A stretch of 50,498 nucleotides of DNA from an uncultured Coriobacteriaceae bacterium (GCA_902790135.1 CADAQM010000017.1:1-50498); one strand, 5' to 3'. Shown: positions 23,734 to 33,366, counted from the first letter of the stretch. The notes: generated by a model from the sequence alone, not told the origin. Numbers and translations are program-made.

Positions 23734-25768
23734 GCAGAAGCTCACCGCTGCCGAGCGCAGCATCATCGACGACCCCGCTCGCCTCAAGGACGCCCCGGCA
23801 CCCGGCGGCGCAGACGACGCCTCAGCCGACAACAAGGGCGTTCCCGGCAAGGGCAGCCGCGGCAGGCGTGCCTCCAACCCCATGCAGGTGTTCCGAGGCA
23901 CCGTCAAGCTCGTCTTCTCGTTCTATCCCCTGCAGTTTACTGCCATTATCCTCTGCATCATAATCGGAGCGGCTCTCTCCACGCTGCCGTCGGTCTTTCT
24001 CCAGCGCACCATCGAGGTCGTCACGCGCACCTGGAAGACGGGCGATTGGTCGGCCGCACAACCCGAGGTCGCGCACATCGTGCTCACCCTCATCGGCGTA
24101 TACGTCGTGGTGCTTGCTGCCCAGATCGCACAGACCCAGCTCTCCGCCTTCGTGGTGCAGGGCACGCTCATGAACATCCGCAACAAGATGTTCGAACACA
24201 TGGAGAAGCTGCCTATCCGCTTCTTCGACCAGAACAAGCGCGGCGACGTCATGAGCTACTACACCAACGACGTCGACGCCCTGCGCCAGCTCGTTGGCGT
24301 GGCGCTGCCCAACCTGCTCAACATGGTCATCGCGATGACCTCCATCGTGGGCATCATGCTCTGGTACTCCATCCCCATGACCTGCGTCGTGCTGGTGATG
24401 GTCGGCTTCATGGGCTGGCTCACCCGCTACATGGGCGGCATGTCCGCCAAGTACTTCCTGGCGCAGCAGCATGCGATTGGCCGCGCCGAGGGCTTTGCCG
24501 AGGAGGCCATGAACGGCGAGAAGGTCATCAAGGTCTTCACCCACGAGAAGCAGATGCAGGCGCAGTTCGACGAGGTCAACGACGAGCTCTTCGAGGCTGC
24601 CAAGCAGGCCAACATCTACTCCAACATCCTGGGTCCCATCCTCATGAACCTGGGCAACCTCGCCTACGTGGTGGTCGCGCTTGCCGGCGGCATCTTCCTT
24701 GCCACGGGCATCGCCAACCCCTCCATCTCCGGCATGGTGCTCACCATCGACATCGTCATCCCCTTCCTCAACCTCACCAAGCGATTTGCCGGCTCCATCG
24801 GCCAGATCTCCCACCAGATCAACTTCGTGGTCATGGGCCTCGCTGGCGCCGAGCGCATCTTCCAGCTGCTTGACGAGCTGCCCGAGGAGGACGAGGGCTA
24901 TGTCGAACTGGTGCGCGTGCGCTACGACGACAACATGGAGAACGTGATCGGCGAGGTCGACCGTCACGACCGCACGGGCATCTGGGCCTGGAAGCACCCG
25001 CACCAGGCTGACGGCACCGTGGACTACATGCCGGTCATGGGCGACATCATCCTGGATGACGTCGACTTTGGCTACGTGCCCGACCACATCGTGCTGCACA
25101 ACATCTCGCTCGACGCCTTCCCTGGTCAGAAGGTCGCGTTCGTCGGCGCGACAGGCGCAGGAAAGACCACAATCACCAACCTGATCAACCGCTTCTACGA
25201 CATCGCTGACGGCAAGATCCGCTACGACGGCATCAACATCAACAAGATCAAGAAGAGCGACCTGCGCAAGTCGCTTGGCATCGTGCTGCAGGACGTCAAC
25301 CTCTTCACCGGTACCGTCATGGACAACATCCGCTACGGCCATCTGGAGGCGACCGACGAGGAGTGCATCAAGGCAGCCAAGCTGGTCGGCGCCGACGGCT
25401 TCATCGAGCGCCTGCCCGAGGGATACCAGACGATGCTCACCGACAACGCCGAGAGCCTGTCCCAGGGCCAGCGCCAGCTGCTCTCCATCGCGCGTGCAGC
25501 GGTTGCCGATCCTCCCGCGATGATCCTCGACGAGGCCACGAGCTCCATCGACACCCGTACCGAGCAGATCGTGAGCCAGGGCATGGACGCGCTGATGGAA
25601 GGCCGCACGACCTTTGTCATCGCGCACCGCCTGTCAACCGTCCGCAACTCCGACGTGATCATCGTCCTCGATCACGGACGGATCATCGAACGTGGTACCC
25701 ATGACGAGCTGATCGCGCAGAAGGGAACCTATTACCAGCTGTACACCGGCGCGTTCGAGCTGGAGTAG
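23726..25768 (+). CDS. ABC exporter half-transporter, catalytic subunit
   Basis: 680 aa. After a charged cytoplasmic N-terminus of about 60 residues come six TM helices and an NBD with canonical Walker A GATGAGKTT, signature SLSQGQRQL, Walker B MILDEATSSID and switch histidine in IAHRLST. It would supply the catalytic site of the heterodimer. A loop of about 60 residues with DDNMENVIGEVDRHD before the NBD is a common insertion in this subfamily. GGAGG precedes the ATG by 8 nt, inside the upstream gene. Likely a drug or lipid exporter. Confidence 0.93.
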   Translation: MPKQKLTAAERSIIDDPARLKDAPAPGGADDASADNKGVPGKGSRGRRASNPMQVFRGTVKLVFSFYPLQFTAIILCIIIGAALSTLPSVFLQRTIEVVTRTWKTGDWSAAQPEVAHIVLTLIGVYVVVLAAQIAQTQLSAFVVQGTLMNIRNKMFEHMEKLPIRFFDQNKRGDVMSYYTNDVDALRQLVGVALPNLLNMVIAMTSIVGIMLWYSIPMTCVVLVMVGFMGWLTRYMGGMSAKYFLAQQHAIGRAEGFAEEAMNGEKVIKVFTHEKQMQAQFDEVNDELFEAAKQANIYSNILGPILMNLGNLAYVVVALAGGIFLATGIANPSISGMVLTIDIVIPFLNLTKRFAGSIGQISHQINFVVMGLAGAERIFQLLDELPEEDEGYVELVRVRYDDNMENVIGEVDRHDRTGIWAWKHPHQADGTVDYMPVMGDIILDDVDFGYVPDHIVLHNISLDAFPGQKVAFVGATGAGKTTITNLINRFYDIADGKIRYDGININKIKKSDLRKSLGIVLQDVNLFTGTVMDNIRYGHLEATDEECIKAAKLVGADGFIERLPEGYQTMLTDNAESLSQGQRQLLSIARAAVADPPAMILDEATSSIDTRTEQIVSQGMDALMEGRTTFVIAHRLSTVRNSDVIIVLDHGRIIERGTHDELIAQKGTYYQLYTGAFELE

Positions 25769-25800
25769 TCTAGAGACACTTGAAACGATAGCTGTCTTGG

Positions 25801-25836
25801 CCGCCCCTCTCACCGTTGTGAGAGGGGCGGTTTTGT
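25801..25836 (+). terminator. Terminator of the marR-ABC operon
   Basis: Perfect 13-bp stem CCGCCCCTCTCAC / GTGAGAGGGGCGG with a CGTT loop and TTTTGT behind it, 32 nt after the second ABC gene. Confidence 0.92.
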
Positions 25837-25949
25837 CTGCCGCTGCGTCACCGTACCCGACGGGTACGCAGCGGTAGACACTGCCGACCTGTCTGCCCTG
25901 CCGCCCCTGCACTAGAATGAATCCACCCGACTTCTCCCGAGGAGGTCCC

Positions 25950-27002
25950 ATGAGCTGGCCTGTCACCCTTGCCACCGAACGGCTGATCCTGCGCCCCTGG
26001 CGCGCAGATGACGCGGACGTCCTCTTCGCCTACGCCTCAGACCCAGACATCGGCCCCGCTGCCGGCTGGCCTCCCCACAAGAGCGTCAACGAGAGCCGTG
26101 AGGTGCTCGAAAACGTCCTCATGGTCCCCGAGACCTACGCTCTCACCCTGCGCGACGGCACTCCGCAAGACGAACCCGTCGGCTGCGTTGGCCTCAAGAT
26201 TGGCGAGGACTCCGACCTTGCCATTGGCGACGACCAGGCCGAGCTGGGCTATTGGCTGGCAAAGCCCTTCTGGGGCCAGGGTCTCATGCCAGAGGCCGTG
26301 CGCGAGGTCATGCGGCACGGCTTCTGCGACCTAGGGCTCACCGCAATCTGGGCAGGGCACTATCAGTCCAACGAGAAGAGTCGACGCGTCCAGGAGAAGG
26401 TCGGACTCAGGCATCAGCGCACCATCGCCAACCGCCCCCTCAAGCTCATCGGTGGCCACACGAACGAGGAGGTCAACTGGCTCACCCGCGACCAGTGGCT
26501 TGCCCTCCAAGACCCGAGCGCGGCAATCTGCAGGCGCATCGCCCGCATTCGGTCGGGCGGCCAGACCGGAGCCGACCGCGGAGCCCTCGACGCTGCCCGC
26601 GAGCTGGGCATTCCCATCTGTGGCTGGTGTCCGCCCGGCGGCCTCGCCGAGGACTTCCCCGAGCCCCCAGGGCTTCTCGCAAGCTATCCCGAGCTCACGG
26701 AGAGCGCACGCGGGGGCTACGCCGAGCGCACCACCTGGAACGTGCGCGACAGCCATGCCACGCTCATCATCGCGCCCGCAGGCCTCAAGCCCAGCAGCGG
26801 AACCGAGCTGACCGCCCGCCGCGCCAGGCAGATGGGCCGCCCACACCTCGTCATCAGCAGCCTCTCGCAGATGCCCGATGTCATCCGCTGGCTCGGCGAC
26901 CTGGGAAGCGAGCTCACCCTCAACGTGGCTGGGCCGCGCGAGAGCGAGACTCCCGGTACCTATGCCCTCGCGCGAGAGGCCGTCCGCCAGCTGCTCTCCT
27001 AA
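25950..27002 (+). CDS. GNAT acetyltransferase fused to a putative molybdenum-carrier domain
   Basis: 350 aa. Residues 1-186 are a RimJ/RimL-type GNAT domain (TERLILRPWR, ELGYWLAKPFWGQGLMPEAV, SNEKSRRVQEKVGL). Residues about 198-350 match the Rossmann-like putative molybdenum carrier family (RSGGQTGADRGALDAARELG, GWCPPGGLAEDF, SGTELTARRA). That family is usually a stand-alone protein of about 150 aa. The frame is continuous through a short linker, so this looks like a true fusion. GAGGAGG lies 4 nt before ATG 25950. Substrate unknown; the second domain may bind a nucleotide or cofactor. Confidence 0.83.
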   Translation: MSWPVTLATERLILRPWRADDADVLFAYASDPDIGPAAGWPPHKSVNESREVLENVLMVPETYALTLRDGTPQDEPVGCVGLKIGEDSDLAIGDDQAELGYWLAKPFWGQGLMPEAVREVMRHGFCDLGLTAIWAGHYQSNEKSRRVQEKVGLRHQRTIANRPLKLIGGHTNEEVNWLTRDQWLALQDPSAAICRRIARIRSGGQTGADRGALDAARELGIPICGWCPPGGLAEDFPEPPGLLASYPELTESARGGYAERTTWNVRDSHATLIIAPAGLKPSSGTELTARRARQMGRPHLVISSLSQMPDVIRWLGDLGSELTLNVAGPRESETPGTYALAREAVRQLLS

Positions 27003-27183
27003 CGGCACACCCGGAGCAGTTCACCAACTGCACACGTCTCACTCACAGGCTCAACACATCGTGGCTCGTTCGCCGATGGCATCCCAACCGTTGGCCCGTC
27101 TCAGGCGCGGCCTGGCATTTGCATCCGACTGCGCGGGTATCCTTTCCTCTGGAACATTAACCGAAGCAGATGGAGCACATGCC

Positions 27184-27873
27184 ATGCCCTCCCCCATTAC
27201 ACGCCGCAGCTTTCTGGATGTCTCTATGGGCGTCCTCGCGTCCCTGACACTCTATGGCTGCGGCGGAACCGATACCATACCCGCGGAGACGACGTCTGAC
27301 GAGTCGTCCGCCACCGACGCCTCCTCCAGCCTGGACACCGGCCTCATCACCACCCCGCTCGACAACGGCTATGACAGTGGCATCCACCACGCCACCATCG
27401 AGGTCGAGGGCTTCGGCACCATCAAGCTCAAGCTCAACGCTGACAACGCGCCGATCACCGTAAGCAACTTCGCCCAGCTGGCAAACGACGGCTTCTACGA
27501 CGGGCTCACCTTCCACCGCATCATCGAGGGCTTCATGATCCAGGGTGGAGACCCCAACGGCGACGGCACGGGCGGCTCCTCGCACACCATCAAGGGCGAG
27601 TTCAGCGCCAACGGCGTAACCAACGCCCTCCAGCACAAGCGCGGTGTCATCTCGATGGCTCGTGCCCAGGAGAACGACTCCGCCAGCTCGCAGTTCTTCA
27701 TCATGCATCAGGACGCCGAGCACCTCGATGGCAACTACGCCGCTTTCGGCAAGGTCACCGAGGGCATGGAGGTCGTGGACGCCATTGCCGAGAAGACGCC
27801 CGTGCAGGACGGCAACGGCACGGTAGCGCCTGACGACCAGCCCGTCATCACCAGCATCCGCATGGACGACTAG
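27184..27873 (+). CDS. Lipoprotein cyclophilin-type peptidyl-prolyl isomerase
   Basis: 229 aa. The N-terminus TRRSFLDVSMGVLASLTLYGC carries a twin-arginine-like motif and a lipobox with C26, so export by Tat (or Sec) and lipid anchoring are likely. A Ser/Thr/Asp-rich linker (about 30-60) precedes the cyclophilin domain with FHRIIEGFMIQGGDP, GVISMAR and SSQFFI. It would assist folding of exported proteins on the outer face of the membrane. ATG 27184 (GGAG at 8 nt) is preferred over the longer reading, which would bury the signal sequence. Confidence 0.9.
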   Translation: MPSPITRRSFLDVSMGVLASLTLYGCGGTDTIPAETTSDESSATDASSSLDTGLITTPLDNGYDSGIHHATIEVEGFGTIKLKLNADNAPITVSNFAQLANDGFYDGLTFHRIIEGFMIQGGDPNGDGTGGSSHTIKGEFSANGVTNALQHKRGVISMARAQENDSASSQFFIMHQDAEHLDGNYAAFGKVTEGMEVVDAIAEKTPVQDGNGTVAPDDQPVITSIRMDD

Positions 27874-27916
27874 CCGTCATCCCTAAGACGGAGGCAACCC
27901 CTCTGGTTCAACGAGG

Positions 27917-27956
27917 GCGGGGACAGCTGCAACACCAGCTGTCCCCGCATTGTTTG
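27917..27956 (+). terminator. Terminator after the cyclophilin gene
   Basis: Stem GCGGGGACAGCTG / CAGCTGTCCCCGC with a CAACAC loop, then ATTGTTT. It lies between convergent genes and could also serve the minus-strand GH36 gene. Confidence 0.85.
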
Positions 27957-27978
27957 TGGCACTTTTTCTCCGTAGGAG

Positions 27979-29589
27979 TTACTGGGTCACCTTGCTGCGG
28001 TCGACGAAGACGGCGAGCGCAAGATCGTAGGCGATGCGCTGCTTCTCGTCCCAGGCGCCCACGTCATCGGAAGTAAGGAACATCCCGCCAAGGGCCGCGT
28101 CGGCGCCAATCAGGCTGCTGCGCTGCTCATCGGTGAGCTCCACGTCGTGGCGCAGGAAGAAGACGTCGGGGTCGTTGCGGAAGGCGCGTCCGTCCAGATG
28201 CGCGCGACCACGCGTGTTGTGGAGGCTACGCTTGGTGCTCACACGTTCGCGGTGCAGAAGGCGCATATGGGGCGCGTCGTCCCAGTCGAGACCCACGTCG
28301 CAGCCTATGCGGCAGTACTCGGTGCGTCCGAACGCAGACATCAGAGGCACGCCACACAGGTCGAAGGAGACATCGTCCGCGACCGCGTCGCGCAGCAGCT
28401 CAAGCGCGTCGGCCATGAGCTGTCCGCGGTTCATGCAACCACGCGTCATGAGACACGCCCCGAAGAGGAAGTCCAGCTTGAGGAACTTGAACCCCCACTC
28501 TTCGGTCACGGTACGCAGCACCTCGCGCACGTAGGCGCGCACCTCGGGATTGAGGGTGTCGAGCGCGTAGTAGCCGCTCCAGTTGCTGCCCGCGAGCGGC
28601 GCCTCGCCCGACTCGTTGCGCTGCAGCCAGTCGGGATGCTCGATGCAGACGCGTGAGTCCCGCTCGCACACGAAGGGTGCCAGCCAAAGGCCCGGCACCA
28701 TGCCAGCCTCGTTGATCTTGCTGGCAAAGGGCGCCAGGCCGTCGGGGAACCACTCTGCGTTGGTGTCGAGCCAATCGCCAATCAGGGCGTGCCCGTCATC
28801 GATCTGGAAGATCGGCCTGCACCCTCCCAGGTCTTGTCCCCCGAGCAGCTCGCACATGGCCTCGAGGTCAGTTGCCAGACGGTCCTGCGAGATGTCCTGG
28901 TAGTAGCGGTACCAGCTGGAGAATCCCACCAGTGGGGCAGCCGGCCGCGGTTTGATGCCGGCGAGAGAGAGCCAGCGCTCCACGGTCTCGTCGAGCTTTC
29001 CCTCCACAAGCGCGAAGGCCATGAGCTCCACCTCCTCACCCACGGCAAGCGCATGGGAAGGCGGCTCCTTCTCCAGCGTGAGGGTCGACCGGTAGAAGTC
29101 CTCCCACAGGGTGGTGTAGCCGCTGTCCTCGGAGAGCGACCCCACCAGCAGGACCTCCTCGCCATAGCGCAGGTAGCCATAGCCAAAGCCGTGCTGGTGA
29201 CCCAGGCGCTCGTCCTCGCGCGTGAAGCGGTAGTCCCCCGAGCCGTCAAGCACCCACTTGTCGACTACGGCCTTGGGCACGCGTGCCAGGCCGCGCATGC
29301 GGTCCGCGGGCTTGCGCTCCCAGCTGTCCGTCCACGAGTTGTAGCCGTTGAGGAAGAGCGCGTCGGCTGCTGCATAGTCGACCGCAAGCTGCGCCTCGCA
29401 GGCCACAATCGTCAGCTCGTGCCTGGGACACACCCTGACGCGCCGCGTCTGCGTCCCGCGCACGGTAACAAGGCCCAGCTCTCGCACAGCCTCCGCAGGC
29501 CGGGCGATGCCCCGCTCGTCGACACGGACCTCACGCTCGGTGCCATCGGCACGGTAGCGCACGCAATAGGAGACCTTGACGTCCGCCAT
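27979..29589 (-). CDS. GH36-type alpha-galactosidase
   Basis: 536 aa. An N-terminal beta domain (LNGYNSWTDSW) is followed by a TIM barrel with SSWYRYYQDIS, FQIDDGH, GLWLAPFVCE, the nucleophile motif LKLDFLFG and CDVGLDWDD, a pattern of clan GH-D enzymes. It hydrolyses terminal alpha-galactosides such as melibiose or raffinose in the cytoplasm; no signal peptide. At about 535 aa it is shorter than many GH36 enzymes (about 700), lacking the usual long N- and C-terminal domains. GGAG precedes ATG 29589. It starts 4 nt after the sugar symporter ends. Confidence 0.82.
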   Translation of the reverse strand: MADVKVSYCVRYRADGTEREVRVDERGIARPAEAVRELGLVTVRGTQTRRVRVCPRHELTIVACEAQLAVDYAAADALFLNGYNSWTDSWERKPADRMRGLARVPKAVVDKWVLDGSGDYRFTREDERLGHQHGFGYGYLRYGEEVLLVGSLSEDSGYTTLWEDFYRSTLTLEKEPPSHALAVGEEVELMAFALVEGKLDETVERWLSLAGIKPRPAAPLVGFSSWYRYYQDISQDRLATDLEAMCELLGGQDLGGCRPIFQIDDGHALIGDWLDTNAEWFPDGLAPFASKINEAGMVPGLWLAPFVCERDSRVCIEHPDWLQRNESGEAPLAGSNWSGYYALDTLNPEVRAYVREVLRTVTEEWGFKFLKLDFLFGACLMTRGCMNRGQLMADALELLRDAVADDVSFDLCGVPLMSAFGRTEYCRIGCDVGLDWDDAPHMRLLHRERVSTKRSLHNTRGRAHLDGRAFRNDPDVFFLRHDVELTDEQRSSLIGADAALGGMFLTSDDVGAWDEKQRIAYDLALAVFVDRSKVTQ

Positions 29590-29593
29590 GGGT

Positions 29594-30979
29594 CTACTCC
29601 TTCTCGGAATGGCCGGTGAGGGCATCGGTGTGGGCGGTGATCACCTTGAGCACGCCGCCCTCGTCATAGCGCAGGAAGACCAGGCCGCCAAGCAGGCAGA
29701 AGGCCGTGGCCACCAGGGCGGTAGCGCGATAGCCGATGCCGCCGGCACCCATCGTGGCGATGGAGGAGAACAGGATCATGGCAAGCGACTGGCCGAGCGT
29801 CATGGAGAAGGTGCGAGCAGCGTAGAACATACCCTCGCGGTTCTCGCCGGTGTTGACGGCGTCGAACTCGGCGATGTCGGCGAGCACGGCCTGCGGCAGG
29901 ATGCCCAGGACAGCCATGGGGATGGCAGCCAGCACGGCAACCATGCCGCCCCACACCATGGCGGGGATCCCGAACTTGCCGCAGACGCTGGTGATGGCAA
30001 ACGCGATGCAGAAGAAGAAGAACGCGAAGGCCACCAGGCGCTTCTTGCCGATCCTCTTGGCCATGATGTTGACCGGGGCATAGAACAGCAGGCTCACAAG
30101 GGTCATGCCCGCAAAGAGCACGAAGTTCATCGACTCGTCGAGGCCCATCAGGCTCGTCACGTAGAAGGGCATGCCAGTCTGGAACATGGTGATGGCTACC
30201 CAGTAGAGGATGTCGGAGACCTCGAAGACCTGGAACTGCTTGTTGGCGAAGGTCTTCATGACCGAGGCGCCCATAGGAGTGGTGGAGGGCTCGGTCTCTG
30301 CGTAGAGGTTCTCGTCGATGGTGTAGGCGGGAACGAGCATGCAGACGACGGCGATGGCGGCAAGGATGCCCACAGTGATGCGGTAGGAGTTGGCGATGCC
30401 AAAGGCGCCCTCGAAGACGCCCGCGATGGTAGGCACGAGATAGGCGAAGGCGGTGCCGAGGAAGTAGGTCACCGAGATGTAGGTGGAGATGTTGACGCGC
30501 AGCTCCTGTGTGCGGCCGAGCTCGGGGATGAGCGCGTTGAAGGGCGTGCAGTACAGCGACAGCGACACGTAGAAGGCCACCAGGCACACGAGCAGCGCGA
30601 CGTCGTTGAAGACCTCACCACCGAGGCCTGGCACCGTGAAGACGACCACCGTCATGATGCCAAAGGGGATGGCGAACCACCGCAGGAAGGGGATGCGGCG
30701 GCCGAGGGGATGGTTGAGCGAGTCGGACTTGCTTGCGATGAAGGGGTCGATGAAACCGTCGACCAAGCGGCAGAGTGCCGTGATGAGACCAATGATCGTC
30801 ATGCCGGCAAAGACGATGCCCTGCGTGATGAACAGCGGCATGCCCGCAGCGATGGTCTCCTCGCTCGGCATATAGAAGTACAGCAGCCAGTTGCTGACCA
30901 CGCCCGACAAAAGCGCCCAACCCAACTGGCCAATGGCAAAGTTGCGCAGTACCGAGGGCGTTGCTAGCTTCTTCTCCAT
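29594..30979 (-). CDS. GPH-family sugar:cation symporter
   Basis: 461 aa with about 12 hydrophobic segments, of the MelB/XylP (glycoside-pentoside-hexuronide) type. Seen: an early GFIDPFIASKSDSLNHPLGRR loop, equivalent to the conserved DPxxG-D-R loop of MelB, and the R/F-rich PFLRWFAIP that follows. It probably imports the galactoside cleaved by the next gene. GGGGAG lies 6 nt before the ATG. It is 36 nt downstream of tetR on the same strand, giving a regulator-transporter-hydrolase operon. Confidence 0.9.
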   Translation of the reverse strand: MEKKLATPSVLRNFAIGQLGWALLSGVVSNWLLYFYMPSEETIAAGMPLFITQGIVFAGMTIIGLITALCRLVDGFIDPFIASKSDSLNHPLGRRIPFLRWFAIPFGIMTVVVFTVPGLGGEVFNDVALLVCLVAFYVSLSLYCTPFNALIPELGRTQELRVNISTYISVTYFLGTAFAYLVPTIAGVFEGAFGIANSYRITVGILAAIAVVCMLVPAYTIDENLYAETEPSTTPMGASVMKTFANKQFQVFEVSDILYWVAITMFQTGMPFYVTSLMGLDESMNFVLFAGMTLVSLLFYAPVNIMAKRIGKKRLVAFAFFFFCIAFAITSVCGKFGIPAMVWGGMVAVLAAIPMAVLGILPQAVLADIAEFDAVNTGENREGMFYAARTFSMTLGQSLAMILFSSIATMGAGGIGYRATALVATAFCLLGGLVFLRYDEGGVLKVITAHTDALTGHSEKE

Positions 30980-31015
30980 GTGTTTCTCCCCTTTCAGCCT
31001 CCCCCGCGGAGGCAG

Positions 31016-31702
31016 TTAACCCCTGACGTCCAGCGACCTGATGGCCATGTCAACGAGACAGGCGAGCTCGTCGTGGGTGGCTGCGCCGGAGAAGTCGTCC
31101 GACGGGAGCACCTCGCCACGCGAAAGCTTGCTTGCCACGCTGAGCAAGGCATGGGCAAGCGACCGGTAGAACAGCGCAAAGTCCGTCTGGCGGCCGATCG
31201 AGCCATCCGAGCGTCCAAGCTCGTAGGCCTTCTGATAGTGCGCATAGGGACGCGCGAGCACCTGCGCGTAGGCGGAGACGCTCTCCTCACTCACGGCGCC
31301 CTCCATGATGAGACGGTCGAGCTCGTCGATGAACGACGCGAAGCCCGGCCGATAGAGATGCTCGGTGCAGTACAGGTCGAGCAGAAGCTTGAGCTGTCCC
31401 GCACCGTCGAGCTGCTGGTAGGCGTCACTTGCCACAAGCTCCTCGTAGGAGTCCTCGAGGTGCTGCCAGAGCACGGACGCCACGTCGGTCGCGATGGCGG
31501 CCTTGGTGGAGAAGTGACGGTAGAGCGTCGCCACACCCACGCCCGCGTCGTCGGCGATGTCGGTCATCTTGACCGACGAGATTCCCTGCACCAGAAAGAG
31601 CTTGGTCGCACACTCCACGACACGTGCGTCCACCAGTGCCGCCATGGTCGCCTGGGTCGAGCATGCGGACTCTTCCGTCTGCGATTGACCGCCGCTTGCC
31701 AT
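31016..31702 (-). CDS. TetR/AcrR-family regulator
   Basis: 228 aa. The N-terminal HTH has ECATKLFLVQGISSVKMTDIADDAGVGVATLYRHF as landmarks (about 27-61). The rest is an unassigned ligand domain. ATG 31702 follows GGAG closely; the longer reading would start inside the divergent promoter. It heads the operon with the symporter and GH36 genes and faces a glycosyltransferase-like gene across the double palindrome at 31742-31778, its probable operator. Confidence 0.9.
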   Translation of the reverse strand: MASGGQSQTEESACSTQATMAALVDARVVECATKLFLVQGISSVKMTDIADDAGVGVATLYRHFSTKAAIATDVASVLWQHLEDSYEELVASDAYQQLDGAGQLKLLLDLYCTEHLYRPGFASFIDELDRLIMEGAVSEESVSAYAQVLARPYAHYQKAYELGRSDGSIGRQTDFALFYRSLAHALLSVASKLSRGEVLPSDDFSGAATHDELACLVDMAIRSLDVRG

Positions 31703-31741
31703 GCGCTCCGCCCCCTTCGGCTTGACTGTCTGGACACGCTT

Positions 31742-31778
31742 TGATAGTTTGACTATCAAGATGATAGTCAAACTATCA
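31742..31778. promoter_or_regulatory. Double-palindrome operator for the TetR protein
   Basis: Two 15-bp palindromes, GATAGTTTGACTATC and GATAGTCAAACTATC, are themselves mirror images, forming one large inverted repeat with a short AAGAT spacer. It sits in the 107-bp divergent promoter region between tetR and the 31810 gene, so one repressor could control both directions. Confidence 0.82.
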
Positions 31779-31809
31779 CATAGCGCAGATGAGTCAAGGA
31801 GCAAATGGG

Positions 31810-33339
31810 ATGAACGTCACCGATGACCGCGCAAAAAGCGCCTTTGGCAACGAGCAGGACAAGCGCACCTATCGCAAGGCCGTGCAGGGCAAGGAGAAGT
31901 TCCTCAAGAAGTTTGGCGACGACTCTGGGGCAACCTACCACCTCGCCAGCGCTGACGTACCCGTGATCGGCGAGGCGCTGGGCGTGCGCAACCTCGTGAT
32001 GGACCACACCGGCGAGGCACTCGACCTGCTGCGCGACGCGGCGAACGCTCCCAAGCCCGACCTCACCCCGCGCACGGTGGAAGGCGCGGACGGCGCGCCG
32101 GTCGTCGTGGGCAACATCCGCATGGGCTTTGGCCACTACCGCATCTCCATGGCCATGGCCAGCGCCGCACACGCGATGGGCTACACCCCCTACTGGCTCG
32201 ACCTCGCTTCGTTCGACCAGACCACGGGCTCCAAGGTCATCGCCTACCAGAACGATCTCTACTCCCTGGGCTCGCGCCTGTCCCAGAAGATCGGGCTGTT
32301 CAACCGCCTCTACTGGGAGCCGCTCAACTCCGAGGGCTTCCGCAAGCTCTCCTACAACGCCGGCGACCAGAAGAACGCCGAGCTCTGCGTGCCGCTCTTC
32401 GCCGACCTGCCCCGCGACGTCCCCTATGTGGGCACCCATGTGTGGCCTGCCCAGGCGGCCGTCCATGCCGGGCTCACGCACGTGGTCAACGCGATTCCCG
32501 ACAACTGGCCGATGGCCCTGCACCTCGCCGAGGGCGCCATCCACACGGTGCAGACGCCGAGTGCCTACCTTGGCTACCACCAGCTGCGTGGCATGGACCC
32601 CAAGCGCCAGCTCAAGCCCATGCCCATGGACAGCCTCGTCTACACGGGCCATTACATCGACCACGAGCTGGTCGCCAACATCGCGCATGACTGCGAGGCG
32701 CGCCGCAGGCGCCTGCTTGGCGGAGCGCCCATCCGCTACCTGATCAGCGTCGGCGGCGCCGGTGCGCAGCAGGAGCTCTTTGCAGCCATCATCGAGCGTC
32801 TCCTACCCTACGTCCGCACCGACCAGGCCGCACTGCTCATCAACGTGGGAGACCACCGCGACGTGTGGGAGGGCCTGCTCAAGAGCGTCGAGGGCCTGGG
32901 CACCACAGCGCAGACCCACTTCAACAGCTTTGCCGAGGTGGCGCACCTGGCGAAGGGTGCCCTCGACGGCGATCTCACCGGCGTGCATGCCTTCTGCGAC
33001 AACGACATCTTCTCGGCGGTCTACTCCTCCAACCTGCTGATGCGGTGCAGCGACGTCCTGGTGACCAAGCCGAGCGAGTTCAGCTTCTACCCCGTGCCCA
33101 AGCTGATGATCCACCGCGTGGGCGGGCACGAGGCTTGGGGAGCCATCCGCGCCGCCGAGGTGGGCGACGGCACCTACGAGATCGACGACACCGACGAGGT
33201 GCTCGCCATGATCGACTCGTTCCAGCTCGACCGCGAGCTTGTGGCCTTCATGTGCGACAACATCGAGGCGGCGGACCGCATCGGCGTCTACGACGGCGCC
33301 TACAAGGTCGTTGACCTGGCAGTAAACGGCATCCGCTAG
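31810..33339 (+). CDS. Glycosyltransferase-like protein (GT-B type), uncharacterised
   Basis: 509 aa, cytoplasmic. The segment VVVGNIRMGFGHYRISMAMASAA (about 97-120) resembles the N-terminal glycine loop of MurG/MGDG-synthase-type GT-B enzymes. A later LISVGGAGAQQELF and a C-terminal SDVLVTKPSEFSFYPVPKLMI resemble the donor-binding half. I do not recognise a named family. ATG 31810 has AAGGAG 8 nt upstream; an ATG 21 bp earlier lacks one. It is divergent from the TetR-symporter-GH36 operon and probably co-regulated, so a role in galactoside or glycolipid metabolism is possible. Confidence 0.7.
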   Translation: MNVTDDRAKSAFGNEQDKRTYRKAVQGKEKFLKKFGDDSGATYHLASADVPVIGEALGVRNLVMDHTGEALDLLRDAANAPKPDLTPRTVEGADGAPVVVGNIRMGFGHYRISMAMASAAHAMGYTPYWLDLASFDQTTGSKVIAYQNDLYSLGSRLSQKIGLFNRLYWEPLNSEGFRKLSYNAGDQKNAELCVPLFADLPRDVPYVGTHVWPAQAAVHAGLTHVVNAIPDNWPMALHLAEGAIHTVQTPSAYLGYHQLRGMDPKRQLKPMPMDSLVYTGHYIDHELVANIAHDCEARRRRLLGGAPIRYLISVGGAGAQQELFAAIIERLLPYVRTDQAALLINVGDHRDVWEGLLKSVEGLGTTAQTHFNSFAEVAHLAKGALDGDLTGVHAFCDNDIFSAVYSSNLLMRCSDVLVTKPSEFSFYPVPKLMIHRVGGHEAWGAIRAAEVGDGTYEIDDTDEVLAMIDSFQLDRELVAFMCDNIEAADRIGVYDGAYKVVDLAVNGIR

Positions 33340-33366
33340 AAGCGCAGACAGCAACGTAAACCAAGG

